A stretch of 64,000 nucleotides of DNA from Bacteroidota bacterium (GTDB lineage Bacteria > Bacteroidota > Bacteroidia > Bacteroidales > F082): the NCBI GenBank assembly GCA_002686705.1, contig NYYH01000056.1, positions 1 through 64,000 of the forward strand, given 5' to 3'. Below are positions 27,552-37,299 of this stretch, piece after piece. The first letter of the stretch is position 1; each line of letters opens with the position of its first letter. A model generated the notes under the pieces. The model was given only the letters and a program-made list of their open reading frames with translations. It was not told the origin of the DNA and did no database searches. The position numbers were made by a program, and so were the translations under genes.

Positions 27552-28847
27552 TTATTTCTGTTTATCTACATTATTTAAAAAATACTTTCGATAAATAGTT
27601 TCTATTAATAACGCACCACCCATCATCGCTATCAGAATAAGTACTTCCCAGCGTGTGTTAGCATCTTTCACAGTTGCATAAATGAGAGCTCCCATAGCAA
27701 TAGCACAGGAAAAAGCACCTAATAAAGTTATTATTCTTGAGCTCTTGGTTGTTTTATACATCTTGAAATTAGCAATATTTACCATCATAAAAACCAATAG
27801 AAATCCTGCACTTCCCATTGTAGCTATTGCACCCAAAGGAATTAGGTTAGCTACAAACAATGCCAGAATAGCGAATATTATCATTCCATAAACAGGTTGA
27901 TTATGAATCGATTTTTCAAGTATCTTCGGTAATTCACCTGAATTAGCAATTGTATAGGTGAGTCGACCCGATCCATAGTAAGTTGCGTTGATTGCAGAAC
28001 TTGTTGCCAGCAGGGCTGCAACTGAAATAATAATTAGACCTGATTTACCCATAAACTGACTTGCTGTGTCAGAGAGGACGTGTTCACTATATTTAGTTAT
28101 TTCAAAAAAACTTAGATGTCCTACAACAACAATAACAATCAAAACATAAAGTGTTATTGCTATTAGTACACCACCAATGTATGCAATAGGTAAAGCTATT
28201 TTTGGTTTTCTTATATTACTACTTGCGTTGGCTATTAGTTCAAATCCCTCATAATTTAAGAAGATAATCATTGCTCCAGATACCATTGCAAACGGATCGA
28301 CCCAATTAGCTGTATCCATTTGTTCCCATTTTATTGGCGTAATAAGCCCAACTACAACAAAGATAGCAAGGAGTATCATTTTGACTAAATTCAAAATATT
28401 CTCGGACTTTATCACCAGCGATGCACTAAAATAATTAATTGTAGCAAGTGCAATAAGAATAAAGGTAATAAGCCCATGTTTGAGCCATTGATACCATTCA
28501 GGAGGAAAAAGTCTAGCCCCATAAGCACCAAATGCAAATGCATATATTGAAATTAGGATAATATAGGAAAGAAAAAGTAGTAGATTAATACTTCCAGTAA
28601 GAGTACTACTGCCAAATGCTTTGTTAATAAAATAAACTGTACCTCCATTATTTGGCAAGTAAAGCGATAATTTCCAGTATGAGTAGGCAGTTAACAAAGC
28701 AACAATACCGGCAATAATAAATGCTAGTGGTGCCGACCCCTTTGTGAGCTCAACAGTTAAACCTGTAACAGCAAAAATGCCACCACCAACCATTCCTCCA
28801 ATGCCAATGGACATTGCTGAGAAAGTACCAATTTTCGAATCTTGCAT
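27552..28847 (-). CDS. APC family amino-acid/amine permease
   Basis: A 431-residue inner-membrane transporter with about 12 membrane helices. The first helix carries the substrate-site loop of APC transporters (GIGGMVGGGIFAVTG), and helix 6 the NYEGFELIANAS segment with a ionisable residue. This places it in the amino acid-polyamine-organocation superfamily; the substrate cannot be named. It stands alone: leuS ends 146 bases beyond and ftsX starts divergently at 29086. Confidence 0.87.
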   Translation of the reverse strand: MQDSKIGTFSAMSIGIGGMVGGGIFAVTGLTVELTKGSAPLAFIIAGIVALLTAYSYWKLSLYLPNNGGTVYFINKAFGSSTLTGSINLLLFLSYIILISIYAFAFGAYGARLFPPEWYQWLKHGLITFILIALATINYFSASLVIKSENILNLVKMILLAIFVVVGLITPIKWEQMDTANWVDPFAMVSGAMIIFLNYEGFELIANASSNIRKPKIALPIAYIGGVLIAITLYVLIVIVVVGHLSFFEITKYSEHVLSDTASQFMGKSGLIIISVAALLATSSAINATYYGSGRLTYTIANSGELPKILEKSIHNQPVYGMIIFAILALFVANLIPLGAIATMGSAGFLLVFMMVNIANFKMYKTTKSSRIITLLGAFSCAIAMGALIYATVKDANTRWEVLILIAMMGGALLIETIYRKYFLNNVDKQK

Positions 28848-29085
28848 TTCTGTAACTTCTTAATTTTTGATAATAATAGTTATTACGCTATTCAGGTTTT
28901 ATAGTATTTATTATGCCACTAATGTAGATGAATTAATTGGATTCTGAATAGGTTTCAAAATGAATCCAAAATTAATTAGCTGTTTTAATTAATCTATTGT
29001 TTCTTCCAAATCAATCTTGCCATTGATTAATTCCCAAAGAATTACTGCATTTCAAATATAGATTTGTTTATTTTAGCCTCTTAAA

Positions 29086-29970
29086 ATGGCCTCATACAAC
29101 GAAAAATATTATAAACGAAAGATTAACACCTCATATATTACCTCTGTAATAAGCATTACACTTGTTTTATTCACTCTAGGTTTTCTGGGACTATTTGTCC
29201 TGCATGCAAAAAGTTTATCAAACTATATTAAAGAAAATATCGGTTTCGAGATAATAATGAAAGATGGAATTAAGGAGGCTGATATTATATATTTACAAAA
29301 GCAATTGGATATAAATCCTGCTATTAAATCAACAGAATATATTACAAAAGAAGAAGCCACACGTAAACTTGCCAATGTATTGGGCGAGGATTTTACTGAG
29401 TTTATGGAGGATAAATATAACCCGTTGCTACCATCAATCGACGTTCGGTTTAATGCTGACTGGGCAAACAATGATAGTATCCTTTTAATGGAGAATTTTA
29501 TTCGAGCAAATAATTCAGTTAAAGAGGTTTATTATCAAAAATCGGTGGTTCATCTTATTAATAGAAACCTTCAAAAAATCAGCTTAATATTATTTGGATT
29601 TAGTTTATTGCTATTATTCATAACAGTTGCATTAATAAATAATACAATCAGACTTTCAATTTATTCTAAGAGATTTATTATTAGAAGCATGCAACTTGTG
29701 GGTGCCACAGAAGGATTTATTGTTAAACCATTTATTATCATTGGATTTGTACAAGGCTTAGTGAGTGCGTTGATAGCTGTTGGCTTATTACAAGGAATAC
29801 TTATTGCTGCTCAGCAAAGTATACCCGAACTTGTACTACTTTCCAGTAGAGAGATGTTAATTTATCTTAATGTTTTCGTGTTAGTTTGCGGTTTGCTAAT
29901 TGCAGGAATATCTACGTTTTTTGCCGTAGATAAATATCTAAGAATGAAAACTGACGCTATGTATGGATAG
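29086..29970 (+). CDS. ftsX: Cell division protein FtsX
   Basis: A 294-residue inner-membrane protein with four helices: the first at about 18-42, a periplasmic domain to about 165, then three helices. The short cytoplasmic N terminus, and IRSMQLVGATEGFIVKPFIIIGFVQGLVSA between helices 2 and 3, are typical of FtsX, the permease half of FtsEX that activates peptidoglycan hydrolases at the septum. No ftsE lies beside it, as usual in this phylum. It precedes DUF3098, uppP and truB in the order commonly found in Bacteroidota. Confidence 0.93.
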   Translation: MASYNEKYYKRKINTSYITSVISITLVLFTLGFLGLFVLHAKSLSNYIKENIGFEIIMKDGIKEADIIYLQKQLDINPAIKSTEYITKEEATRKLANVLGEDFTEFMEDKYNPLLPSIDVRFNADWANNDSILLMENFIRANNSVKEVYYQKSVVHLINRNLQKISLILFGFSLLLLFITVALINNTIRLSIYSKRFIIRSMQLVGATEGFIVKPFIIIGFVQGLVSALIAVGLLQGILIAAQQSIPELVLLSSREMLIYLNVFVLVCGLLIAGISTFFAVDKYLRMKTDAMYG

Positions 29971-30141
29971 TTGTAACTGGTTAAAGTTGAGCCACTAATA
30001 ATTATTTTAATATATTTCAAACGTCTTCTTGTACATACTTTTGTAATACTCCGATTGCGTAAAGCAAGATTAGCTCAATAAGATTATTAACCTAAATCAT
30101 TTCGAATGCTATAATGAAAATTAAACAATGTGATTTTATTG

Positions 30142-30149
30142 TACTTTTG
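30142..30149 (+). promoter_or_regulatory. -7 promoter element (TACTTTTG)
   Basis: A perfect TAnnTTTG element 16 bases before the DUF3098 start. It suggests DUF3098-uppP-truB can be transcribed apart from ftsX. The -33 element is not clear. Confidence 0.4.
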
Positions 30150-30164
30150 AAAAAAAATTAGATT

Positions 30165-30431
30165 ATGTCAGCCAAAGTTCAAAAACAAATGAAAGAAGAG
30201 AACAAATTGATGTTTGCTTTTAACAAAACAAATTATATAATTGTAATTGTCGGTCTTCTAGTTATAATAACCGGATTTTTATTAATGGTAGGAGGCGGTT
30301 CTGATGATCCGGAAGTATTTAGCGCAGCAATATTTGGATTCAGAAGGCTTACACTGGCACCTATTCTTATAATCGTAGGTTATATGATTGAAATTTTTGC
30401 AATAATGTATCGGCCAAAGCAAACAAAATAA
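30165..30431 (+). CDS. DUF3098 small membrane protein
   Basis: An 88-residue protein with two membrane helices (YIIVIVGLLVIITGFLLMV and LAPILIIVGYMIEIFAIMY) and the conserved loop GGSDDPEVFSAAIFGFRRLT. This is the DUF3098 family, found in Bacteroidota between ftsX and uppP. Its function is unknown; linkage suggests a part in division or in cell wall synthesis. The uppP start is 12 bases downstream. Confidence 0.9.
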   Translation: MSAKVQKQMKEENKLMFAFNKTNYIIVIVGLLVIITGFLLMVGGGSDDPEVFSAAIFGFRRLTLAPILIIVGYMIEIFAIMYRPKQTK

Positions 30432-30442
30432 TTTCATAGTAC

Positions 30443-31222
30443 ATGACGTGGATTGAAGCGCTTATTCTCGCTATAGTAGAAGGTATTACTGAATTTTTGC
30501 CTGTATCCTCTACCGGGCATATGATATTAGCTGAAGGTATTATGGGGATGAAAAGCAACGATTTTATTCAAGCTTTTATCATTAACATTCAATTTGGAGC
30601 GATACTTTCTGTAGTTGTACTTTATTGGAAAAGGTTTTTTCAAACCCTCAAGTTCTATTACAAGCTGTTTGTAGCCTTTTTACCTGCAGCCGTTTTTGGC
30701 TTGCTTCTTAGCGACTATATTGATATGTTGCTAGAAAGTGTTTACGTGGTTGCCGTGATGCTCATTCTTGGAGGCATTGTACTGTTATTTATTGATAACT
30801 GGTTTAACAATCCTTCAAAGAATCAGGAAGTTACCTATTCGAAAGCATTAAAAATTGGCTTTTTTCAGGTGATTGCAATGATACCTGGGGTTTCACGATC
30901 GGCTGCAACAATTATAGGCGGAATGACTCAAAAGCTGGGCAGAAAAGAAGCTGCCGAATTTTCCTTTTTCTTGGCCGTTCCAACAATGCTAGCTGCATCA
31001 GGTTATAAGTTGATGAAAAATTATAGCGCTATTACAACAGAAAATATTGATATATTACTATTTGGCAATGTAGTAGCTTTCATAGTAGCTATGATCGCAA
31101 TTAAATCCTTTATTAATTTTTTAACAAAGCACGGGTTTAAGATATTCGGTTGGTATCGTATTCTTGTGGGTGTTGTAATTCTTGTATTATATTTTCTTGG
31201 AGTTGATTTAACAATTTCCTGA
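30443..31222 (+). CDS. uppP: Undecaprenyl-diphosphatase
   Basis: A 259-residue polytopic membrane enzyme (BacA/UppP) that dephosphorylates undecaprenyl pyrophosphate, recycling the lipid carrier for peptidoglycan and surface polysaccharides. The catalytic motifs are both present: [15 protein letters not shown] (residues 14-28) and [13 protein letters not shown] near 150. Overproduction of homologues gives bacitracin tolerance. The stop TGA shares its last base with the ATG of truB, so the two are translationally coupled. Confidence 0.97.
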   Translation: MTWIEALILAIVEGITEFLPVSSTGHMILAEGIMGMKSNDFIQAFIINIQFGAILSVVVLYWKRFFQTLKFYYKLFVAFLPAAVFGLLLSDYIDMLLESVYVVAVMLILGGIVLLFIDNWFNNPSKNQEVTYSKALKIGFFQVIAMIPGVSRSAATIIGGMTQKLGRKEAAEFSFFLAVPTMLAASGYKLMKNYSAITTENIDILLFGNVVAFIVAMIAIKSFINFLTKHGFKIFGWYRILVGVVILVLYFLGVDLTIS

Positions 31223-31917
31223 TGGCATTTAATTTTGAGGAAGGAGAATTATTGCTTATTGATAAACCAATGGGCTGGACATCATTCGATGTTGTTAATT
31301 CAATAAGATCAACGATCAAAAAAACACTTAACATTAAAAAAATTAAAGTTGGTCACGCAGGAACCCTCGATCCGTTAGCAACTGGTCTATTAATTGTTTG
31401 TACAGGAAAATTCACAAAAAGGATTGATTCATTTCAGGATCTTGATAAAGTTTATATAGGAAGTATGTTTGTGGGAGCCACAACACCTTCTTACGATAAA
31501 GAAACTGAAGTTGATAGTACATTTGACATAAACAACATTTCAAAAAGTCAATTATTAGAAACGGCTACGCAGTTTCTCGGTGAAACAGAACAAGTTCCTC
31601 CCATATTTTCAGCGGTAAAAATTGAAGGAAAACGTGCTTTTGAATACGCAAGAAAGAATAATGAAGTAAAACTGAATTCAAGAAAGATTACTATCCGAAA
31701 ATTCGAACTGTTAAGTTTTGATTTACCAGAAATTAATTTTATAGTTGAATGTAGTAAAGGAACATATATTAGGTCGCTGGTTAATGATTTTGGAAAAGCA
31801 TTGAACAATGGGGCATATATGAGTAGCCTCAGGAGAACAGCTATCGGTAATTACACTGTATCAGATGCTCTGTCAGTTAAGGAAATAAAAAATGCAATTG
31901 TATCATATCGTGAGTGA
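31222..31917 (+). CDS. truB: tRNA pseudouridine(55) synthase
   Basis: A 231-residue enzyme making pseudouridine 55 in the T loop of tRNAs. The N terminus LLIDKPMGWTSFDVVN and the catalytic loop GHAGTLDPLATGLL, with Asp50 as the catalytic residue, are canonical; KGTYIRSLVNDFG and ARKNNE segments also fit. It is shorter than the E. coli protein because the C-terminal PUA domain is absent, as is usual in Bacteroidota. One-base overlap with uppP. Confidence 0.97.
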   Translation: MAFNFEEGELLLIDKPMGWTSFDVVNSIRSTIKKTLNIKKIKVGHAGTLDPLATGLLIVCTGKFTKRIDSFQDLDKVYIGSMFVGATTPSYDKETEVDSTFDINNISKSQLLETATQFLGETEQVPPIFSAVKIEGKRAFEYARKNNEVKLNSRKITIRKFELLSFDLPEINFIVECSKGTYIRSLVNDFGKALNNGAYMSSLRRTAIGNYTVSDALSVKEIKNAIVSYRE

Positions 31918-32121
31918 TTAACTGAAATAATAGATTATTGGCAATTTGTTTTGAGCGCAAATCAACGTTATTAAACCATACAAAAGGACAGAAATCGATC
32001 ACCCTGATACAGCAATCACAAACCATATTATTTATATGAATTATTTGAGTTGTCGAGTATTATAATTAACAATAAATTTTGTTATTTGCAGTTAATAATA
32101 AACAAATAAATATACCTTAGA

Positions 32122-34461
32122 ATGCGAAAATCCAAGTTTACTTCTATTTTACTTTTATATATTCTTTTTATTCCAATAACATGCATATCGCAGGGCTCAC
32201 CAATAGGAAGTTGGAGAACTCATTTACCATATGACATGATTATTGATGTTGCCATAGTTGATGACATGATTTATGCGGCTACCTCATTGAGTATCTTCAC
32301 TTATAATAAACTTGATAATCGTATTGACAGGTTTGACAAAGTTAAAGGATTGAATGATGTTGGAATTAGTAAAATAGGTTATAACAGTAACACTAATGAA
32401 ATATTGGTTGCTTACACAAATACAAATCTGGATATAATTCCAATTGATGGCCCAATTATAAACATGCCTGATATAAAAGACAAAGAGATACTTGGAAACA
32501 AGACCATTAACAACATCATGTTTAAGGATGATTTTGCATATCTCGCATGTGGCTTTGGGATTGTGATATTAGATATGGATAGGAGAGAGATTTACGACAC
32601 ATACTATATTGGACCTGATGGTAATGCCATAAACGTATTTGAAATTACTTATAACGACACTTCGTTGTTTGCATCAACTGAGAATGGCATATATTATGCT
32701 GATATTGATGGATTAAACCTTGCGGATTATCACCAATGGCATAAAGATCAACGTTTAATTTATCCCGATTTGCCTTATGATCACGTTGTGAGTTTTAATG
32801 GAAAAGTATATGCTAATTATTATAGCGGACAGTATGATATGGATACTATGTTTGTTTTTAACGGTTATAACTGGGCTTATTTTGAGAAGGATAATAACAG
32901 CCAGCATCATCAAATGAATGTTGTTGGAAATAATATGTTAATTGTAAATCAGGCTGAGGTACAACTTTTTAATAAGGATATGGTCTTTCAATACAGTGTT
33001 TGGAAGCCCGGTCAGCAGTCGATAAATCCTTTATCAGCTAATATGGATGAAGAGTTTATATGGGTTGGTGATAAATCAAAGGGCTTGGTTAAGACATGGA
33101 ATACTGGTTGGAATGGTGAGTTTATCAAACCAAACGGACCTGGATCAAACAATGTTTTTCAACTTGATGCTGGGGGTAGTAATGTTTGGGTTGCTTCAGG
33201 TGGCCGACAATCCAACTGGTCCAAGCTATATATGAAGGATGGAGTTTTTTCATTTATTGAGGATGTCTGGTTCACTCATAATGCATGGACAACTCCGGCA
33301 TTTGATTCTATAAGTGACTACGTTTGCGTAAAAGTTGATCCTTCAAACAATTCTATTGCTTATATTGGTACATGGCAAGCGGGAGTTGTGAAATTTGTTG
33401 ACAACGAACTTACTGATATTTTTGACGATCAAAACTCTAGCCTTCAACCATGGATATCTAATCCCAACCTTATAAATGTTAGTGGAATTGAATTTGATAG
33501 CCACCATAATATGTGGGTTGCTAACTCTGGAGCTCCTAATCTGTTGTCGGTTATGAAAACCGATGGAGAATGGAAGTCTTTTAATTTTGGTGGCTCGTTG
33601 AGCGGAAAGGATATTGGTGAATTATTGGTAGATAGTTACGACCAAAAGTGGATGATAAAACGGAGCGATGGTTTAATTATAGTGTTTACTGATAACGGGA
33701 CAGTTGATGACAAGGGAGATGATGAAGTTAAAGTATTACGATCCTCATCAGGACAAGGAAATATTCCAGGTAATAAAATATATTCCTTTGCCTCTGATAA
33801 TGATGGTGAAGTTTGGGTAGGAACGGATAAAGGTATAGCTGTTTTTTACTCACCTGGTCAAATTTTTGTACCTGGGGCAAATTATGATGCCCAACAGATT
33901 TTGGTTCCAAGAAATGATGGTTCCGGGCTTGCAGATTACCTTCTTGAAACGGAGCTCGTAACTGCAATTACAGTGGATGGGGACAACAGAAAATGGATTG
34001 GCACAGAACGTGCCGGGCTATTTCTTTTCTCTGAAGACGGGTTAGATCAGATTCATCATTTTACTGCAGAGAATAGTCCACTGCTTTCTAATAATATTAC
34101 TTCCATTTCACTAGATGATGAAGGCGAAGTTTATATTGGCACCTCAGTTGGTATAATTTCATATAAAGGTACTGCTACTCCTCCACAGCCTCCTGGATCA
34201 AAGGTTTATGCTTACCCTAATCCAGTTAGAGAAAATTTTACAGGATTAATAGCTATAAAGGGATTGGAAAACAATTCATATATTAAAATTACTGATAGCT
34301 ATGGAAATTTGGTTTATCAAACAAAATCTGAAGGGGGTCAGGCTATATGGGATGGCAACAATTTCAACGGACAACGGGTTGCTACCGGCATCTATATGGT
34401 TTTTGCAGTCACTATTGATAAATCTGAAAAAGTAGTAACAAAAATTCTTGTAGTAAGATAG
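32122..34461 (+). CDS. porZ: PorZ-like two-propeller type IX secretion protein
   Basis: A 779-residue exported protein, close to the length of PorZ (about 776), with a signal peptide (SILLLYILFIPITCIS), an N-terminal PIGSWRTHLPY typical of PorZ homologues, two beta-propeller domains built from repeats such as IYAATSLSIFTYNK and EVWVGTDKGIAVF, and a C-terminal type IX sorting domain (YPNPVRENF ... KILVVR). PorZ sits on the cell surface and delivers anionic lipopolysaccharide to the sortase PorU, so it is part of the attachment complex that anchors type IX cargo. Other secretion genes are not in the window. Function is inferred from the family. Confidence 0.78.
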   Translation: MRKSKFTSILLLYILFIPITCISQGSPIGSWRTHLPYDMIIDVAIVDDMIYAATSLSIFTYNKLDNRIDRFDKVKGLNDVGISKIGYNSNTNEILVAYTNTNLDIIPIDGPIINMPDIKDKEILGNKTINNIMFKDDFAYLACGFGIVILDMDRREIYDTYYIGPDGNAINVFEITYNDTSLFASTENGIYYADIDGLNLADYHQWHKDQRLIYPDLPYDHVVSFNGKVYANYYSGQYDMDTMFVFNGYNWAYFEKDNNSQHHQMNVVGNNMLIVNQAEVQLFNKDMVFQYSVWKPGQQSINPLSANMDEEFIWVGDKSKGLVKTWNTGWNGEFIKPNGPGSNNVFQLDAGGSNVWVASGGRQSNWSKLYMKDGVFSFIEDVWFTHNAWTTPAFDSISDYVCVKVDPSNNSIAYIGTWQAGVVKFVDNELTDIFDDQNSSLQPWISNPNLINVSGIEFDSHHNMWVANSGAPNLLSVMKTDGEWKSFNFGGSLSGKDIGELLVDSYDQKWMIKRSDGLIIVFTDNGTVDDKGDDEVKVLRSSSGQGNIPGNKIYSFASDNDGEVWVGTDKGIAVFYSPGQIFVPGANYDAQQILVPRNDGSGLADYLLETELVTAITVDGDNRKWIGTERAGLFLFSEDGLDQIHHFTAENSPLLSNNITSISLDDEGEVYIGTSVGIISYKGTATPPQPPGSKVYAYPNPVRENFTGLIAIKGLENNSYIKITDSYGNLVYQTKSEGGQAIWDGNNFNGQRVATGIYMVFAVTIDKSEKVVTKILVVR

Positions 34462-34504
34462 GTTGGCTTTATAAGAGTCATTCATTTACAAAATCGTAAA
34501 ATAC

Positions 34505-34618
34505 AAGGTATAGGGGAGATAGGGAAATAAGGAAATAAGGAAATAAGGAAATATGGGTGACTATAAGCCATATTCCCATATACCCATAATCCTTTATTCC
34601 CCATATAACCTTATACCT
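34505..34618. repeat. Long imperfect inverted repeat with purine-rich arm
   Basis: In the 240-base gap between porZ and the AI-2E gene, a purine-rich stretch (34505-34556: AAGGTATAGGGGAGATAGGG onward) is mirrored as an imperfect inverted copy at 34568-34618 (ending CCTTATACCT). The arms of about 50 bases could form a long imperfect hairpin around a loop of about 11 bases. It could act as a terminator after porZ, or be a fossil of a mobile palindrome. Confidence 0.5.
34523..34554 (+). repeat. Short tandem repeat (GGAAATAA)n
   Basis: Three perfect head-to-tail copies of GGAAATAA (34523-34546) followed by a partial fourth (GGAAATAT). It lies within the left arm of the longer inverted repeat and is absent from the right arm in this exact form. 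Confidence 0.75.
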
Positions 34619-34701
34619 ATCCATAATTTTCATTGTTAAAATAATTCTGATTAGTTAAAATAATTCTTAATTTAGCGTATTAATTCACATATACTACAGT
34701 T

Positions 34702-35781
34702 ATGGCTACTGAAATTAAACGTTATGTTAAACTTCACCCGTTGATTTATGCAGCAGCAGGTGTTATTATTATTGCTGGTTTAAGAGTAGGTGCACCTATT
34801 ATTAATCCAATCCTTATGGCAGTTTTTTTTAGTATAATTATTTATCACCCTATCGACTGGTTAAAGAAAAAAGGTGTAAATGGTATATTATCAATATTAA
34901 TTGTTGTTTTTGGTTTACTAATAGTATTGTTCTTGATGGGGGGAGCTGTTACAAGGTCAATAATTCAATTCTCTCAAAATTTACCTTTCTATAAAAAGGA
35001 ACTTCATGACATTACAAAATCTTCAATAACATTCTTAAACGGGTACGGATTAAATATTTCGACTGAGACCGTTATTGATAATTTTAATGCAGGCAGTGTT
35101 TTTGGCTATGCTACTAAATTTATTACAGGAATTGGAGGCTTGTTAGGCCAAATAATACTCCTAATACTTGTTGCTGCTTTTATACTTGGAGAAACAAATA
35201 GCTATCCTATTAAATTAAAAGTTGTTCTAAGTGACCCCGATTTATCATTGGGAAATATAACAGTTATTTCAAGAAACATAAGATATTATTTAGGAATAAA
35301 AACTTTAACAGGATTATTTGCAGGAACGTGTGTAACAATAATATTACTCGTAATGGGCATAAAGTTTGCTATTATCTGGGGCATCTTGGTGTTGTTAATG
35401 CGATATATACCAAACATTGGATCAATAATAGCTGCAATTCCTATTTTCCTATTTGTTCTTATTCAGCAGGGGCTGGAGGGAGTACTTTACATAGGTATTG
35501 GCTACTCAGCAGTTAATTTTATTGTTGGTCAGATAATTGAACCCAAATTTTTTGGAAAAGGAATGAACCTAAGTACTTTGGTAGTATTTCTCTCCCTTGT
35601 TTTTTGGGGATGGACCTTAGGCGATGTGGGTATGTTATTGTCTGTTCCGATTACAATGGCAATGAAGATTAGTTTAGAGACCCGTGAAAACTCAAGATGG
35701 ATGGCAGTAATGCTTGGTTCAGAAAGGAGCGCGATTGAAGCTTTATCTAAAAAAAACAACAAAAAAGGGCAACCCGAATAA
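34702..35781 (+). CDS. AI-2E family transporter
   Basis: A 359-residue inner-membrane protein with about eight helices and the conserved C-terminal region of the AI-2E (TqsA/PerM) family: MRYIPNIGSIIAAIPIFLF, VNFIVGQIIEPKFFGKGMNLSTLVVFLSLVFWGWTLG and VGMLLSVPITMAMKI. Members export autoinducer-2 or act as sodium/proton antiporters; the specific substrate cannot be read from sequence. It stands alone; a hairpin overlapping its stop codon may end both it and the convergent TPR gene. Confidence 0.88.
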   Translation: MATEIKRYVKLHPLIYAAAGVIIIAGLRVGAPIINPILMAVFFSIIIYHPIDWLKKKGVNGILSILIVVFGLLIVLFLMGGAVTRSIIQFSQNLPFYKKELHDITKSSITFLNGYGLNISTETVIDNFNAGSVFGYATKFITGIGGLLGQIILLILVAAFILGETNSYPIKLKVVLSDPDLSLGNITVISRNIRYYLGIKTLTGLFAGTCVTIILLVMGIKFAIIWGILVLLMRYIPNIGSIIAAIPIFLFVLIQQGLEGVLYIGIGYSAVNFIVGQIIEPKFFGKGMNLSTLVVFLSLVFWGWTLGDVGMLLSVPITMAMKISLETRENSRWMAVMLGSERSAIEALSKKNNKKGQPE

Positions 35782-35795
35782 CTTAGATTGCCCTT
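35765..35795. terminator. Bidirectional terminator-like hairpin
   Basis: A perfect 8-base stem, AAGGGCAA (35765-35772) and TTGCCCTT (35788-35795), with a 15-base loop, lies between the convergent AI-2E and TPR genes and includes the AI-2E stop. A run of A before the left arm would be a U run for transcripts on the minus strand. Confidence 0.6.
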
Positions 35796-35816
35796 GACTA
35801 AACTTTAGTATATTTT

Positions 35817-36782
35817 CTAACTACACTTAAGTACTTGTGTTATTTGATATTTTGCTACTTCAACGTTAGCGCCTGAAGTAACATTTTTATAGGCATTACA
35901 TGCACCTGCAGCATCATTTTTACCTTCGTACGCCTGGCCCAGTGCAAAATACATGTCTGATTTATTGTCTGTTTCCATACCAATTGCCTTATTGGCAGCT
36001 TCAATAGCTTTATCCCAATTTTTAGTATTATTATATGCCAGAGTAAGATAATAGTATGCCTTAGCATTCCCGGGATTATAATTAAATGAACTAACTATGT
36101 ACTCGGTAGCCTTTTTGCCATGTTCTTTTTGAATCTCTTTAGCACCAGCATTAACAAGTGCCTTTGCTGTAGTTGATTTGGCTTTTTTAGCTATTTTGGC
36201 AGCTTTAGGGTTACCTGCTCCCAACTCGATTGCTTTATCCATGTTAACCATCATATTTGCCATATCATCTTTAGCTTTGTAAACCATTCCTTTGCCATAA
36301 TATGCATTAGGATAGTTTGGCAGAATTTCAGTGGCCATTTCATACTCGGCAAACGCTTCATTAATTTTGTTACTTTTTAATAATGAGTTACCTTTTGAGG
36401 TTCTAACCTTTGCAATGTATGTACTTGTTTTCTTTTTCATCGAAGCATCATTCAACTTCTCACCAAACGCATAACCCTTTTCAAGAAATGCAATAGCAGC
36501 ATCAAATTTGCGACCTTTATATTGTGCTAGCCCGTTTTTATAATATGCATTCATTAACTGCTTTTCAATGCTACCTTTTAGATCATCAGCATCTGCCCCG
36601 GTTTCATTTGCAGTATTAAGAGCGGCTTCATATGCGGTTACAGCATTACTGTAGTCTTTTTCCTTATAAAATTCATTTCCTTCATTATATTTAGCACCTG
36701 CATCTTCAACAGATTGTGCCATAACAGCAACTGTTAACATTACCATACTCACCAACAATAATGATCTTTTTAGTATACTCAT
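35817..36782 (-). CDS. Exported tetratricopeptide repeat protein
   Basis: A 321-residue periplasmic protein with a signal peptide (SLLLVSMVMLTVAVMAQ) and about six TPR units: for example SNAVTAYEAALNTANETG, AFAEYEMATEILPNYPNAYYGKG, and NPGNAKAYYYLTLAYNNTKNWDKAIEAANKAIG. TPR proteins act as scaffolds, so this one may help an envelope complex, but its partner is unknown. It ends with a lone Cys. Upstream on its strand, TTTG and TATCTTGC, 17 bases apart, could be its promoter. Confidence 0.85.
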   Translation of the reverse strand: MSILKRSLLLVSMVMLTVAVMAQSVEDAGAKYNEGNEFYKEKDYSNAVTAYEAALNTANETGADADDLKGSIEKQLMNAYYKNGLAQYKGRKFDAAIAFLEKGYAFGEKLNDASMKKKTSTYIAKVRTSKGNSLLKSNKINEAFAEYEMATEILPNYPNAYYGKGMVYKAKDDMANMMVNMDKAIELGAGNPKAAKIAKKAKSTTAKALVNAGAKEIQKEHGKKATEYIVSSFNYNPGNAKAYYYLTLAYNNTKNWDKAIEAANKAIGMETDNKSDMYFALGQAYEGKNDAAGACNAYKNVTSGANVEVAKYQITQVLKCS

Positions 36783-36950
36783 TGTATTAAATTATTAGTT
36801 TAAAATTGGCGCGCAAGATACAAAATTATTGCAACTGCAAACATTTGTAAAACTAACCATTCTTGTGTATAGATTTAATGAATATTTTTCGATTGAACTA
36901 CTTCCAAGTGTTGGGCAATTTATATTGTATTGTAAATTTTCAGCATAAAG

Positions 36951-37299
36951 TGGACTGATTTAGAAAATAGGTTAAAAGATAGTTTATTACCTTTCAACCA
37001 TTGTTGAAAGGTAAATGTCAAACCTTAAAATCAGTTTAAAGATGAAACAGAAAAGATCTAGTGAAAGTTTGGTACGGGATATCAAACGAAAGACCCGCAG
37101 GAAATTCTCCTCAGAAGAAAAAATCAGAATTGTTATTGATGGCTTGCGCGGTGAAGTAAGCATTACTGAACTGTGTCGAAGAGAAGGGATTGCCCAGAAT
37201 CTTTATTATCGATGGAGTAAAGATTTTATGGAGTCAGGAAAGAAACGCCTTAGTGGTGATACTATGCGAGAGGCTAATACTACAGAAGTACAGGCTTTG
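36951..37299 (+). mobile_element. Truncated IS3-family element (left end and orfA part)
   Basis: From about TGGACTGATT at 36951, which looks like an IS3-group left end starting with TG, up to about 37299, this stretch holds the 5' part of an insertion sequence: a start-proximal hairpin and the helix-turn-helix part of orfA. The leucine zipper of OrfA, the integrase OrfB and the right end are missing. At 37299 it joins the 3' end of a histidine kinase gene. Exact ends are estimates. Confidence 0.65.
36987..37014 (+). promoter_or_regulatory. Perfect 12-bp hairpin directly before a start codon
   Basis: TTACCTTTCAAC (36987-36998) and GTTGAAAGGTAA (37003-37014) are perfect inverted repeats with a 4-base loop CATT, and the ATG of the orfA frame follows immediately at 37015. 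In several insertion sequences such stem-loops shield the transposase start from outside transcription. Confidence 0.6.

Noticed and set aside
34523..34554. Possible CRISPR-like repeats
   Set aside because: The unit is eight bases with no spacers and no cas genes nearby; it is a simple tandem repeat.
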